A stretch of DNA of 64,000 nucleotides from Pseudomonadota bacterium (GTDB taxonomy: Bacteria > Tectomicrobia > Entotheonellia > Entotheonellales > Entotheonellaceae): NCBI GenBank assembly GCA_005777235.1, contig SXND01000087.1, forward strand, positions 35,623 to 99,622, in the 5' to 3' direction. Below the pieces are notes generated by a model. The model made no database searches. It saw only the letters and a list, made by a program, of their open reading frames with translations, and had not been told where the DNA came from. The translations under genes and the position numbers were made by a program. The stretch's first letter is position 1, and each line of letters starts with the position of its first letter. Positions 47,595 through 58,126 of the stretch are shown here, piece after piece.

Positions 47595-49379
47595 CTACGG
47601 TACGAGCGCCCTGGTGTCACGCTCGCCGCGGAGTTTCTCGACGATCTCCAGCACCGGCATGGCCCCGAGATCCTTCCCCCCGCGCACCCGCAGGGCGGCG
47701 GCTTGGGCCGCGGCTTCCCGGTCACCCACGACCAGCATGTACGGAATTTTCCGTAACTGCGCGTCACGAATTTTCGCGTTCATGCGGTCGCTGCGGCTAT
47801 CCACCTCGACACGTAGGCGCTGCGCCTTGAGCTGCGCCGCCACCTCCTGGGCATAGGGCACATGGCGGTCGGCGATGGGAATGACCATGGCCTGCGTGGG
47901 CGACAACCACAGCGGAAAGTTGCCCTCGTATTCCTCAATCAGGAGGGCCACCATGCGTTCCAGCGTCGAAATCACCCCACGGTGCACCATGATCGGCCGC
48001 GCCCGGCTGCCATCTTCGGCGACATATTCCAGCTGAAATTGCGCCGGCAGATGGAAGTCTACCTGCACGGTGACGAGCGTTTCGTCCTTGCCCTGCGCTG
48101 TGTTGAACTGCACATCGATTTTCGGACCATAGAATGCCGCCTCGCCTGCCGCCTCGTGGAACTCCAGACCCATACCCTGCATGACGCGCCGTAACAAGGC
48201 TTCTCCGGCTTCCCACATCGAGGGGTTGTCGACGTACTTCTCGTGATCGTTGGGGTCGCCCAGCGATAGACGATAGGTGTAGTTTTTCAGTCCCAGGACG
48301 CCGTACACCTCTTCCATGAGCTGGAGTACCCCGGCGACTTCCTGCTCGACTTGCGCAATGTCGGCACAGAAGATATGGGCATCGTTGAGCGTCATGATCC
48401 GCACGCGACTCATGCCGGTGACCTGGCCCGACTTTTCCCAGCGGTGCATATTCCCCAATTCGGCAATACGGATGGGCAGCTCACGGTAGGAGTGCTGGCT
48501 GCCCTCGTAGATCATGATGTGACTCGGGCAATTCATCGGGCGCAGCACATACTCCTCGCCCTCACGCTCCATCACCGGGTACATCGCCTCCCGGTAATGG
48601 TCCCAGTGTCCCGAGCGCACATACAGTGCACGCTTGGCCACCACTGGAGTGGTGACGTGTTGATAGCCACGCTCAATTTCCAGATCCTCGATCCAGCGTT
48701 GTAACTCGCGGCGAATGGTGGCACCCGCCGGGAGCCAGATCACGTGTCCTGGGCCAACCGCGTCAATGACGTCAAAGAGTTTGAGGTCGCGGCCAATACG
48801 GCGATGATCGCGCCGGCGGGCTTCTTCGAGCTGCTGTTCATAGGCGTCGAGTTCCGCCTGGCTCTCGAATAGGGCGCCGTAGACGCGCTGTAACATGGGA
48901 TGTTTTTCACTGCCGCGCCAGTATGCCCCAGCGATGCTCATGAGCTTAAAGGCCGGAATCTCGCCGGTGTGATTGACGTGTCCGCCGCGACACAGATCCG
49001 TAAACGCGGCATGCGTACACTGCGTGATGTGGTCATCGGCGATGTCGTGCAACAAATCGAGCTTAAAGGGCTGGTGCTGCCAGCGCGCTTCGGCTTCGGC
49101 GCGGGTAATGGCCGCCATCTGAAAGGCATGCTGGCGCGTGATGGATTGCCGCATGCGGTCTTCCAGCCACGCCAGATCGTCCTGCGTGAGCGGGCGGGGC
49201 AGACGGAAGTCATAGTAAAAGCCGGTATCAATCGGTGGCCCGATACCAAGTGCGGCCTCCGGCATCAGATCGAGCATGGCCTCAGCCAGCACGTGGGCCG
49301 CCGAATGGCGCATGCGGGCGAGGCGCTCCTCCTTGGCGAGCGTCGCCAAGTCAACGTGGTCTTCGAATGGTCCAGGCAT
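47595..49379 (-). CDS. thrS: Threonyl-tRNA synthetase (no N-terminal TGS domain evident)
   Basis: RMRHSAAHVLAEAM, GIGPPIDTGFYYDF, LRPMNCPSHIMIYEGSQHSYRELPIRIAELG, MIVHRG-type C-terminal and anticodon-binding region; start taken at MPGPFEDHVDL. Confidence 0.95.
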   Translation of the reverse strand: MPGPFEDHVDLATLAKEERLARMRHSAAHVLAEAMLDLMPEAALGIGPPIDTGFYYDFRLPRPLTQDDLAWLEDRMRQSITRQHAFQMAAITRAEAEARWQHQPFKLDLLHDIADDHITQCTHAAFTDLCRGGHVNHTGEIPAFKLMSIAGAYWRGSEKHPMLQRVYGALFESQAELDAYEQQLEEARRRDHRRIGRDLKLFDVIDAVGPGHVIWLPAGATIRRELQRWIEDLEIERGYQHVTTPVVAKRALYVRSGHWDHYREAMYPVMEREGEEYVLRPMNCPSHIMIYEGSQHSYRELPIRIAELGNMHRWEKSGQVTGMSRVRIMTLNDAHIFCADIAQVEQEVAGVLQLMEEVYGVLGLKNYTYRLSLGDPNDHEKYVDNPSMWEAGEALLRRVMQGMGLEFHEAAGEAAFYGPKIDVQFNTAQGKDETLVTVQVDFHLPAQFQLEYVAEDGSRARPIMVHRGVISTLERMVALLIEEYEGNFPLWLSPTQAMVIPIADRHVPYAQEVAAQLKAQRLRVEVDSRSDRMNAKIRDAQLRKIPYMLVVGDREAAAQAAALRVRGGKDLGAMPVLEIVEKLRGERDTRALVP

Positions 49380-49878
49380 AACGTTCTTCCTCCTTCCTGT
49401 GAGCATGATGATAGCATAGCGGGAGGTCGTACGGGGCAAAAGGGGAGAGGCCGCGCCGGTGGCACACTGCTCCGCAACAACTGGCACGCGCAGCAGAGCC
49501 TGTGCAACCTTCCCAGAGACGGCACGACCGCCTCTGCGTCGCCGCAGGACGTTTCCTCACAAGCCGGTATTCCTGTCCGTGCACCTGTGGTGCACCGTGC
49601 CTTCCCAAGCGTACTGGTGCCTCCTGCGCCTCTCGGCTCACACGCCCCTTGCTGGCCCTACAATGAGCCTCTTGCGCTGGTGGCACATCTGTCTCAAGAC
49701 CCTATTGCTTAAATTGTCAATAGCAAATGCCAATAGGCAAGGTCTATGGTGGAACCTACTTGAGGCATGTGCGAGGCAATGCATGGTATATCACAAAACA
49801 AAGGAGCATCATATAAGTATCTAACCATGTAAATAAATAAAGGTTATGGTTATTTTTTTGTTATCTCTTTAAGAAGAA

Positions 49879-51300
49879 ATGGAAAAAAATATGCTACAGG
49901 ACAACAGTTTGCGTGTGATACCCGAGAGATCCATACGCCCGCTGGAGGCTGGAGGAAAAATGTTCATGGGGCGACAGCTCTGGTTGAGTTTTTGTATGAT
50001 TGTGTCGATAGTCTTAGGAGCGAGAGTAGCTTTCGCTGCCCCTCCAAACCTGGGGGTAGCGGGGAAGCAACGCAAGATCGTGGTATTCCGGGAGGCTATA
50101 CCTGATGGGGAGCGCCACGCGGTGGTCCAGCAACATGGCGGTGAAGCACGGAATCGGGTCAAGCGCTTTCATGGTCTGGTGACCGATATGCCCGAGCACA
50201 TGGTGAAAACCCTACGGCGGCACTCCAAAGTGAAGGCTATCTACGATGACCTGCCGATGCATGGAGACGGTGTGATCACCTTTACCCCGGCGCCACCCCC
50301 GACGGTCGAGATGTATGACTGGGGGCAGCAGAACATGGGCGTCCCGGCGGCCCGCCAGTTGCTGGCCGGGCTGGGGTTGACAGGCGTACGCATCGCGGTG
50401 CTTGACACTGGGATTGATCTAACCCATCCCGAGCTGCAGTCCTCCATCGTTGGCGGGTTTAATGCCCTCAACGGTGGGAATCCGGCCAACTATCAGGATG
50501 ACAACGGCCATGGCACGCACATGACGGGCATCATCGCAGCCGCGATGAATGGCCAGGGGATCATCGGTGCGGTACAGCATCCCCTCATCTCCGCGGTCAA
50601 GGTGCTCGATAACACGGGTGCCGGCTACCTCTCCGATCTACTCAACGGCCTGGACTGGGTGCTGGCCAACAACATCCAGGTGGTCAATATGAGCCTGTCT
50701 TTTGATGAAGGGAGTCCGCTACTGGAGCAGGCTATCCAGGAGCTCTACGAAGCCGGGATCATTCTCGTGGCTTCCGCGGGCAATCAGTGCAAGGTGACCA
50801 CGGGTAATTACTCCGGTGGGGATGACTCCGGTGGGGATGACTCCGGTGGGGATGACTCCGGTGGGGATGACTCCGGTGGGGATAGCACTTCCGTCTGTAC
50901 TATGGCACAGGATCCACGCCAGGGTGGTGTCAAATATCCGGGCCGTTACCCTGAAGTCATCGCCATAGCGGGCACCGACATGTACGACCATATCGCCACC
51001 TATAACCGGGTTGGGCCGGAGATCACGCTGGCGGCGCCTGGTGGCTCCAGTGTGACGGGGAAGATTTTTTCTACGCTCATGGGCGCCCAGTATGCCTATG
51101 GCAGCGGCGCCAGTCAGGCAACGGCGCATGCCACCGGGGCTATTGCCACGGTGTTACAGGTGGTGCCGGGACTGACGCCGGCGCAGATGCTGACCCTCAT
51201 GCAGACGACCGCCACAGATCTTGGCGTGCCGGCAACGCAACAGGGGGCTGGACTCATCAACGTGGAGCGTATGATTCGAGCCGTATTAGGACTTCCATAA
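49879..51300 (+). CDS. Secreted S8 subtilisin-like serine protease
   Basis: AVLDTGIDLTHPEL, DDNGHGTHMTGIIAA, GSGASQATAHATG catalytic motifs; inhibitor I9-like prodomain. Confidence 0.92.
   Translation: MEKNMLQDNSLRVIPERSIRPLEAGGKMFMGRQLWLSFCMIVSIVLGARVAFAAPPNLGVAGKQRKIVVFREAIPDGERHAVVQQHGGEARNRVKRFHGLVTDMPEHMVKTLRRHSKVKAIYDDLPMHGDGVITFTPAPPPTVEMYDWGQQNMGVPAARQLLAGLGLTGVRIAVLDTGIDLTHPELQSSIVGGFNALNGGNPANYQDDNGHGTHMTGIIAAAMNGQGIIGAVQHPLISAVKVLDNTGAGYLSDLLNGLDWVLANNIQVVNMSLSFDEGSPLLEQAIQELYEAGIILVASAGNQCKVTTGNYSGGDDSGGDDSGGDDSGGDDSGGDSTSVCTMAQDPRQGGVKYPGRYPEVIAIAGTDMYDHIATYNRVGPEITLAAPGGSSVTGKIFSTLMGAQYAYGSGASQATAHATGAIATVLQVVPGLTPAQMLTLMQTTATDLGVPATQQGAGLINVERMIRAVLGLP
50812..50884 (+). repeat. 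15-bp coding VNTR (tccggtggggatgac), four full copies plus a partial
   Basis: Encodes SGGDD repeats between two cysteines in the subtilase. Confidence 0.95.
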
Positions 51301-51455
51301 GGGATCTGTCCACGAGACGAGCTTGCAAAGGCTGCGCCTCGGGCGCCACGCCAGAGCCCAGCGGCCTTTGGAGGCTCGTCTCCTCTCTCCAGCGCCGTGC
51401 CGCAGCGCGGAGCGGCGCTGGTCGTAGGCCACGATGAGTGGGCCGTCAGGAACAC

Positions 51456-51497
51456 CATGGAGGATACGTCATGGAGGATACGTCATGGAGGATACAT
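51456..51497 (+). repeat. 14-bp tandem repeat x3 containing SD and ATG
   Basis: catggaggatacgt / catggaggatacgt / catggaggatacat immediately upstream of the SBP start. Confidence 0.92.
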
Positions 51498-51499
51498 CT

Positions 51500-53170
51500 A
51501 TGTCAACAAGATGCCCTAGGATGTTCATAGTCTCCCTCTGGATTGTGGCTATCCTGCTCTTGCCCCGTCCCAGCCTAGCGCAATTCCGGGGGATGCTGGA
51601 ACCGGGAGGCAAATTTGGGGGGACGTACCGTCGGACTCTGGACAACAACCCGGCCACCCTGGATCCGGCCTTGGTACAAGATGTCTATAGCCGTCCGGTG
51701 GTGCGTCAGCTCTTCGATGGATTGGTGCAGTTCGATGCCCATCTCAAGCCTATACCCGCCATCGCCGAGTTCTGGGAAGCGTCCCGGGATGGCCGTGTCT
51801 GGACGTTTACCCTACGCCGTGGTGTGAAGTTTCATCATGGGCGGGAGGTGACGGCCCAGGATTTCGTGTATTCCTTCACCCGCCTGCTGAAAACCGCCAA
51901 AGCTGGCCCGGTCCTAAACCTCATTCGCCACATCCAGGGAGCCGAAGCGTTGCTCACGGGGCAAGCGGCCAGTATTACGGGGTTGAAAGCGTTGAACCTG
52001 TATACGCTGGAAATCGCGCTCGACGAACCGTTTGGTCCCTCTTTGACAGTCCTGGGCTTGGCGAATGCTGCGGTCGTGCCCCAGGAAGAAGTCGAACGGC
52101 TCGGAGAGCGCTTTGCCCAGGCTCCGGTGGGCACGGGGCCATTCAAATTTGTGCGCTGGGAGCCGGGGAAAGAGATTGTCCTGGCCGCCCACGATCGCTA
52201 CTACGATGGACGGCCGTATCTGGATGCCATCGTGTTCACGCTCGGGACGAAGTTTGAGGATGCCTTTACTGCTTTTCTCGCGGGCGACCTCGACGAGACC
52301 GTGATCCCCAGTGAGAAGACAGAGGACATTCACGCCAATACGCAATATGCAAAGTATCAAATGGTCCGAAAACCGAGCCTGGGGCTGCTCTATATTGGCT
52401 TTAACATGCAACGGCCGCCGTTTGATGATAAGCGCGTGCGGCAAGCCCTCAACTACGCCGTGAATAAGGACGAGATCGTCCATGAAATCACCAAAATGGG
52501 GAGTGTGACTGCGACAGGCGTCCTGCCGCCCGGTATGCCGGGTCATGATCCCGATCTGCGCGGCTACTATTACAATCCCAGCAAGGCCAAGCAACTCCTG
52601 GCGAAGGCCGGCTATCCTGATGGAGTGGGTTTCCCGGTGGTGGATCTGTGGACGGTGTCCAAAGCGGCCAGTACCAAGGCCGAATTAGAGGCGTATCAAC
52701 GCTATCGGCAGGCGCTGGGGATCCACGTGCAACTACGCTACGCGACCGATTGGACGACCTACGACGCGATGCTGCGGCAAGGCGAACTGGCGCTGTTTCG
52801 GGTCGCCTGGTATGCCGATCTCCCCGATCCTGACAATTTCTTTACGCCGTTGCTGCATTCCACCGGTCAGGCTAACTATATGTTCTATCGTAATTCCGCG
52901 GTCGATTCCTTACTCGACCAGGCGCGACAAAAGGACAATACCACCCAACGGACTCTGCTCTATCACCAGGCGGAACGGCTAGTGATGGAGGATGCACCGT
53001 GGATTCCGCAGCACAACCACGTTTTTGAACATCTGTATCAACCCTACGTGCAGGGGATCGAGATTAGTCTACTGGGCGAGCGCTGGATGTCCATGCATAA
53101 AATCTGGCTGAAGCAACGCCCCGTTGAGAACACGCAGGGAGTCACATCGCATGTACAGCCCAGTCGTTAG
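51500..53170 (+). CDS. ABC transporter substrate-binding protein (peptide/nickel family 5)
   Basis: Signal peptide; PATLDPALVQDVYSRPVVRQLFDGLVQFD...WTFTLRRGVKFHHGREVTAQDFVYSFTRLL...PFDDKRVRQALNYAVNKDEIV. Confidence 0.92.
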   Translation: MSTRCPRMFIVSLWIVAILLLPRPSLAQFRGMLEPGGKFGGTYRRTLDNNPATLDPALVQDVYSRPVVRQLFDGLVQFDAHLKPIPAIAEFWEASRDGRVWTFTLRRGVKFHHGREVTAQDFVYSFTRLLKTAKAGPVLNLIRHIQGAEALLTGQAASITGLKALNLYTLEIALDEPFGPSLTVLGLANAAVVPQEEVERLGERFAQAPVGTGPFKFVRWEPGKEIVLAAHDRYYDGRPYLDAIVFTLGTKFEDAFTAFLAGDLDETVIPSEKTEDIHANTQYAKYQMVRKPSLGLLYIGFNMQRPPFDDKRVRQALNYAVNKDEIVHEITKMGSVTATGVLPPGMPGHDPDLRGYYYNPSKAKQLLAKAGYPDGVGFPVVDLWTVSKAASTKAELEAYQRYRQALGIHVQLRYATDWTTYDAMLRQGELALFRVAWYADLPDPDNFFTPLLHSTGQANYMFYRNSAVDSLLDQARQKDNTTQRTLLYHQAERLVMEDAPWIPQHNHVFEHLYQPYVQGIEISLLGERWMSMHKIWLKQRPVENTQGVTSHVQPSR

Positions 53171-54773
53171 CTACGCCACGCAGTGGTCTAGGCTGGGGTC
53201 GGAGCCGGGGGTGCCGGAGTGTCCCCTGCCTGTCCTGGGCAGTCCCCTGCGCCGTGTGCTCGATCTCGTGCGTAGCAGTTTGCGCGCGAAATACATTCTG
53301 GCCATCGTCACTCTGGTCGTGGTCTTGATGGGCGCGGTCACCGTGATGCAAGATGGCCAGCAGCGCCAGGCCATTCTTGAGCAAACACGCTTGCGGGCGC
53401 TGGCTCTTGGCGGGAGTCTGGCCGCCCTCAGCGAAGGGTATCTCTTTAGCTACAACTTTGCCAAATTAGAACAGGTGATGGAACAGATCACCCGCAGCGA
53501 CGAAGACGTGGTCTATGCGGTGGTGCATGTCCGCGACGGGAAGGTGGCTGCCTACAGTAGGCGCGATGATCTCCAGGGACAACGGCTCGCGGACCCCATC
53601 AGCAAGCGGGCGCTCCAGGCGAAACAACCCCTGGTCCAGACGCTCAGTCTGCCAGAGAGCCATGACCCCGGCTATGATGTGGCTGTTCCAGTCTATGTGG
53701 CCGGGAGTCCGCAGAAATGGGGCACCATCCGGCTCGGCTTTTCGCTAAAGCGGGCCTATATCACCATCGCGGAAAGCCGGCGTAACCTCTTTCTGCTCGG
53801 GCTGCTCGCCACGGGCAGCAGCGCCGTGCTGGCGGTGGTACTGGCGACGCGGATTGCCCGCCCTATCGGGCACTTGATGTTCGCCGTACGCGCCATGGCT
53901 CGGGGCTCGTATGACCAGCCTATTGAGGTAGATACACAGGATGAGATTGGCTATCTCGCTTCCACCTTTGAGCAGATGCGTCTGGCGTTGCAGGAGCACC
54001 TGGCAGGCCTCGCCGCTGAGAAAGGGCACTTGCAGGAGGCCAATCTGCGCTTACAGGAGACGCAGCAACAAATCGTGCATCTCGCTGCCAGAGTGGCGCA
54101 TGAAGTCAATAACCCTCTGGCGATCCTGAAGACAACCATCCGTATCATCAGTAAACATAGCCAGACCAATGAAATCGCCCAAACAAATTTGCAGATGATG
54201 GAAGAAGAGATCAACCGGGTCGCCCGCATTATTCACGAGCTGCTGGCGTTCTCACGCCCGATCCACCCGCAGCAGACTGTAGAAGTCAACACGGTCCTCG
54301 GCGGCATGCAGCAGGTGCTGGAATACAACCTGCGCGACAAGCAGGTGGCGCTCAGGATGGTGCTGGAGCCGGATTTACCCCCGGTGCATCTGTCTACAGA
54401 TCACTTGAAGCAGGTCATCCTGAATTTGGTCCGCAACGCCGAGGATGCGATGCCCACTGGCGGACACCTCTTGATCCAGACGACACAGGATGCACAAGGG
54501 ATTCATCTTGACATCACCGACACGGGGTGCGGCATTTCGGAGGAGTTTCTCAGCCGCCTGTTTGACCCCTTCTTTACTACGAAAGAGACTGAGCGTGGGA
54601 TGGGGCTAGGGTTGGCGGTATCGTTTGGCATTATCCGCCGTGCCAATGGCGATATTGTCGTCGAGAGTGAGGTTGGCAAGGGCACAACCTTTCACATCGT
54701 GCTCCCAGCCTACGTGCCAGAGACGGTAGCTGACAGTGTGCATGAAGATGTACGAAAGGGAGGACACCTATGA
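53151..54773 (+). CDS. Membrane sensor histidine kinase (periplasmic sensor, HAMP, HisKA, HATPase)
   Basis: RIARPIGHLMFAVRAMARGSYDQPIEV HAMP; LAARVAHEVNNPLAILKTTIRI; NLVRNAEDAMPTGG; GMGLGLAVSFGIIRRANGDIVVESEVGKGTTF. Confidence 0.93.
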   Translation: MYSPVVSYATQWSRLGSEPGVPECPLPVLGSPLRRVLDLVRSSLRAKYILAIVTLVVVLMGAVTVMQDGQQRQAILEQTRLRALALGGSLAALSEGYLFSYNFAKLEQVMEQITRSDEDVVYAVVHVRDGKVAAYSRRDDLQGQRLADPISKRALQAKQPLVQTLSLPESHDPGYDVAVPVYVAGSPQKWGTIRLGFSLKRAYITIAESRRNLFLLGLLATGSSAVLAVVLATRIARPIGHLMFAVRAMARGSYDQPIEVDTQDEIGYLASTFEQMRLALQEHLAGLAAEKGHLQEANLRLQETQQQIVHLAARVAHEVNNPLAILKTTIRIISKHSQTNEIAQTNLQMMEEEINRVARIIHELLAFSRPIHPQQTVEVNTVLGGMQQVLEYNLRDKQVALRMVLEPDLPPVHLSTDHLKQVILNLVRNAEDAMPTGGHLLIQTTQDAQGIHLDITDTGCGISEEFLSRLFDPFFTTKETERGMGLGLAVSFGIIRRANGDIVVESEVGKGTTFHIVLPAYVPETVADSVHEDVRKGGHL

Positions 54774-56407
54774 ACGGCAAAATCTTAGTGATCGAAGATG
54801 AACAACGGCTCCGCCGCAATCTGCAGGTGCTGTTAGAAAGTGAGGGCTACACTGTTTCGACGGCGGCAAATGGGCACGAAGGCATCCTGCTCCTGAGCCA
54901 GAAGCCTTACGATGTGGTCATCACCGATATCATGATGGAGGGCATCAACGGCTTTCAGGTCATGGAACATGTCGCGGCGCATAGCCCTGAGACCCAGACG
55001 ATTGTCATCACGGGCTATGCCTCTGCGGAATCGGCGACCGAAGCCTTACGTAAGGGGGCGTATGATTATATCGCCAAGCCCTTTGAGATCGACATGATCA
55101 TCTTCTCCCTGGAGCGGGCTTTTGAAAAAGTGCGACTCCAGCGTGCCCTGGCACAGCATACGGAAACACTGGAACAACGGGTGGCAGAGCGCACCCAGGA
55201 TCTGGTAGACACCAATCAGCAGCTGCAGCAGTCCCTGCTGGCTCTGCATTCCGCCCAGGAGCAGCTGATCCAAACAGAGAAGCTCTCAGCCCTGGGTGAG
55301 TTAATTGCTGGTTTTGCCCACGAGATTACCAATCCGCTCACCTCGGTACTCGGGTATGCGGAGCTTCTGACGGAATTTAACGACTGCTCGCCGGACGCGT
55401 GCGCCATGCTGGAAAAGATCCACCAAGAAGCGATGCGGTGTCATCATATCGTGCAAAATCTCCTGGGTTTTGCCCGCAAGAAGAAGCTGGAAAAAGATTA
55501 TCTTGATCTCAAGACCCTCTGTCTGCAGACCCTAGACCTCCTGGCCTATCAGCTCAAGGTAAACAACATTACGACGGCCACCTCCCTGGAAGAGAATCTC
55601 CCATGGACCATGGCTGACAGGTATCAGATTCAGCAGGTATTGGTGAATATTCTGAGCAACGCGTACCACGCGATGACTGAGCATCAGGGCCACGGACATC
55701 TGACCATAAGCACATCACATGACCGTGACTGGATTTATATCAAGATCACGGATACCGGACCAGGAATCCCCGCGGAGCATCTGCGCTGGATCTTTGATCC
55801 TTTCTACACGACCAGGGCGCAAGGCACCGGGTTAGGGCTGAGCCTGTCGTACGGACTGATCAAGGAACATGGCGGGGACATCACCGCCACGAGTCCTCCT
55901 GGCGCAGGGGCCACGTTTACGATTGCGCTCCCCATTATCACCGATATTGTGCCACCGAGCGTCCCACATGCTGCGGTACACCCTTCGATTACGGCCACCA
56001 AGAAAGCGCTGGTCATTGATGATGAACCGTATCTGGCGCAGATGGTGGTCTCCACGCTGCAGTCACTTGGGCATGAGGCCGAAGCGGTCTTTTCAGGGCA
56101 GGAGGCCAGCAAGAAACTCGCCACAACCATGCCTGGCGCAGCCTACGATCTCATCATCTGCGACATGAAAATGCCCGAGATGGATGGGCGACAGATATAT
56201 CAACTGATCGAGAGCACGTATCCTACGTTACTCTCCCGCTTAATGTTTTCTACCGGGGACACCGTGAGTCAGGAGAACCATCAGTTCTTACAGGGCACTG
56301 GCTGTCATTACTTGCAAAAGCCCTTCTTGCGGGCCGAATTTAGCCGCGTCGTCTCGCAGGTGCTGAGCGACTCCGAGGGGCTCACGGCCTCGGCAGTGTA
56401 TGCCTGA
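54770..56407 (+). CDS. REC-histidine kinase-REC hybrid protein
   Basis: N-terminal receiver ILVIEDEQRL...DVVITDIMM; AGFAHEITNPLTSVLGYAELL; GTGLGLSLSYGLIKEHGG; C-terminal receiver KALVIDDEPY...LIICDMKMPEMDG. Confidence 0.92.
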   Translation: MNGKILVIEDEQRLRRNLQVLLESEGYTVSTAANGHEGILLLSQKPYDVVITDIMMEGINGFQVMEHVAAHSPETQTIVITGYASAESATEALRKGAYDYIAKPFEIDMIIFSLERAFEKVRLQRALAQHTETLEQRVAERTQDLVDTNQQLQQSLLALHSAQEQLIQTEKLSALGELIAGFAHEITNPLTSVLGYAELLTEFNDCSPDACAMLEKIHQEAMRCHHIVQNLLGFARKKKLEKDYLDLKTLCLQTLDLLAYQLKVNNITTATSLEENLPWTMADRYQIQQVLVNILSNAYHAMTEHQGHGHLTISTSHDRDWIYIKITDTGPGIPAEHLRWIFDPFYTTRAQGTGLGLSLSYGLIKEHGGDITATSPPGAGATFTIALPIITDIVPPSVPHAAVHPSITATKKALVIDDEPYLAQMVVSTLQSLGHEAEAVFSGQEASKKLATTMPGAAYDLIICDMKMPEMDGRQIYQLIESTYPTLLSRLMFSTGDTVSQENHQFLQGTGCHYLQKPFLRAEFSRVVSQVLSDSEGLTASAVYA

Positions 56408-56429
56408 GGAGACCCAGGGAGGTCGCACG

Positions 56430-56930
56430 GGCTCAAAGGGGTGACCCTCGCTGGCCTGAGCCCTGTGGGCCGAGCGACCGTCGCAGCCCTCCGGCTCAAC
56501 GTGTCCTGCGTACTGAAGGCCCACCAGCTCTGGATAGTACTGGGTCTGTATCCGCCTCTGGAGGGCTGACACCAGGTCCACGCTGTTGCACCTGCTCCCG
56601 GATGCGACGCGCCTCTACGGTCAGCAGGCCTACATCGGCGTCGCGTAACCACACCGAGGCTCAGCGCCGTCTGGGGATGCTCGGACCCCAGCTTTTTCTC
56701 GTGCACCGCGAGGGCGCGCTCATAGTAGGGCCGCGCCGCCGCCACCTCCCCTTGCGCTTGCAGCAAAATCCCCAGGTGGTTGAGACTCCCTGCCGTCTGA
56801 GGATGCTCGGGCCCCAGCACTGTCTCGTGTACCGCGAGGGCGCGCTCGTAGATCCAGACCTGCGGCAGCCGCGCTGGAGAGACTGGGGCCCTGCTGCAGC
56901 GTCACCCGGAAACGGTGGTGGCGGGCTGGC
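56430..56930 (-). pseudogene. Decayed TPR-repeat protein fragment
   Basis: LGPEHPQTAGSLNHLGILLQAQGEVAAARPYYERALAVHEKKLGSEHPQTALSL in one frame, flanking repeats in other frames. Confidence 0.5.
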
Positions 56931-57210
56931 CGCCCCGCTGCCCGGATCCTCTCGAAGACAGTCACGCCGCCAGAATGCCCTGCCCCGTAACGCGTCTGGG
57001 GCAGTACACCGGAGCATGCCGCGCCAGGCGAAGCGGGCGTGTGGGCGTTGGCCACGCGGTGGCAGGCATCCTGGCATGGCGTGGAGCGGGAGACCGTGGA
57101 GCGCACCGTGATGGCCAGGGGCTGGCATGAGGCTCTCGATGGCCTTGGTGCTGCGCAGCCACCCGTTAGCCCGGGCACACGGTTCCCCTGTCGTCTGCTG
57201 CGATCCTCGC

Positions 57211-58104
57211 CTACATGGCCTTCGGCGTATAGCGCCGTTCGCGCTCCTGCACCTCGGCAAAGCCCACCAGGGCGTTCAGCTCCTCAAAGGACACCGCCAG
57301 ATCTGGTCGCTCCAGCACCGTGGGACGCTGCATCGCCTCACGCAACGTCGCGATGCCATGCTGCATCCCCCGGATCGCACAGGCGGTCAGGAGACGGGGG
57401 TAGATCACGGCGGCCACACCAAGCTCCTGGAGACGCGCGGGAGAAACCAGTGGGGTGGTCGAGCGGCTCCGAATACCAAAACCCATGTTCACGCAGAGCG
57501 GCTTGGGCACATGGCGCGCCACCGTCGCAATGTCCTGTTCAGACACCAGGGCATCGGCAAACAGCAGATCCGCCCCGGCGTCAGCGTAGAGGCTGAGGCG
57601 GCGGAGCACTTCATCGAGGCCGTGGGTGGCCAAGGCATCGGTACGGGCCTTGACCACAAAGGCAGGATCGCGCCGGGCGTCGCAGGCCGCGTGTACTTTT
57701 TCGACCATTTCCTCAGCGGGGATGACCTCTTTACCGCTCATGTGCCCACAGCGCTTCGGCCAGGTCTGGTCCTCGATCATCAAGCCGGCCAGTCCGGCTT
57801 GCTCGAAGGCCCGCGCCGTGTGATACACGTTGACGGCATTGCCATAGCCCGTATCGGCGTCGGCGAGTAACGGCAGGGAGCAGCACGCCACCAGGCGCGT
57901 CACTGCTGCCAGGTTCAGCTCAAAGCCCATCAGCCCCACATCACTGTAGCCCAGCAGCGTTTCACTCAAGCCCCCGCCCGAAATAAATCCCGCGGCAAAG
58001 CCCGTCTGCTCGACCAGACGGGCGCTAAACCCGTCAAAAATCCCTGGCATCACCAGAAGTGCAGGCGCCTGGATCAGTGTACGCAGTGTCTCGGTGTGAC
58101 GCAC
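57211..58104 (-). CDS. Isocitrate lyase/PEP mutase-family protein
   Basis: ALLVMPGIFDGFSARLVEQTGFAAGFISGGGLSETLLGYSDVGL...LLADADTGYGNAVNVYHTARAFEQAGLAGLMIEDQTWPKRCGHMSGKEVI; start approximate. Confidence 0.9.
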   Translation of the reverse strand: MRHTETLRTLIQAPALLVMPGIFDGFSARLVEQTGFAAGFISGGGLSETLLGYSDVGLMGFELNLAAVTRLVACCSLPLLADADTGYGNAVNVYHTARAFEQAGLAGLMIEDQTWPKRCGHMSGKEVIPAEEMVEKVHAACDARRDPAFVVKARTDALATHGLDEVLRRLSLYADAGADLLFADALVSEQDIATVARHVPKPLCVNMGFGIRSRSTTPLVSPARLQELGVAAVIYPRLLTACAIRGMQHGIATLREAMQRPTVLERPDLAVSFEELNALVGFAEVQERERRYTPKAM

Positions 58105-58126
58105 GGTTGGACCTCCCCTCGGTTCG

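Noticed and set aside
56661-57260. Minus-strand 199-aa ORF as an intact gene
   Set aside because: TPR-like fragments are spread across different frames; better explained as a decayed TPR gene.
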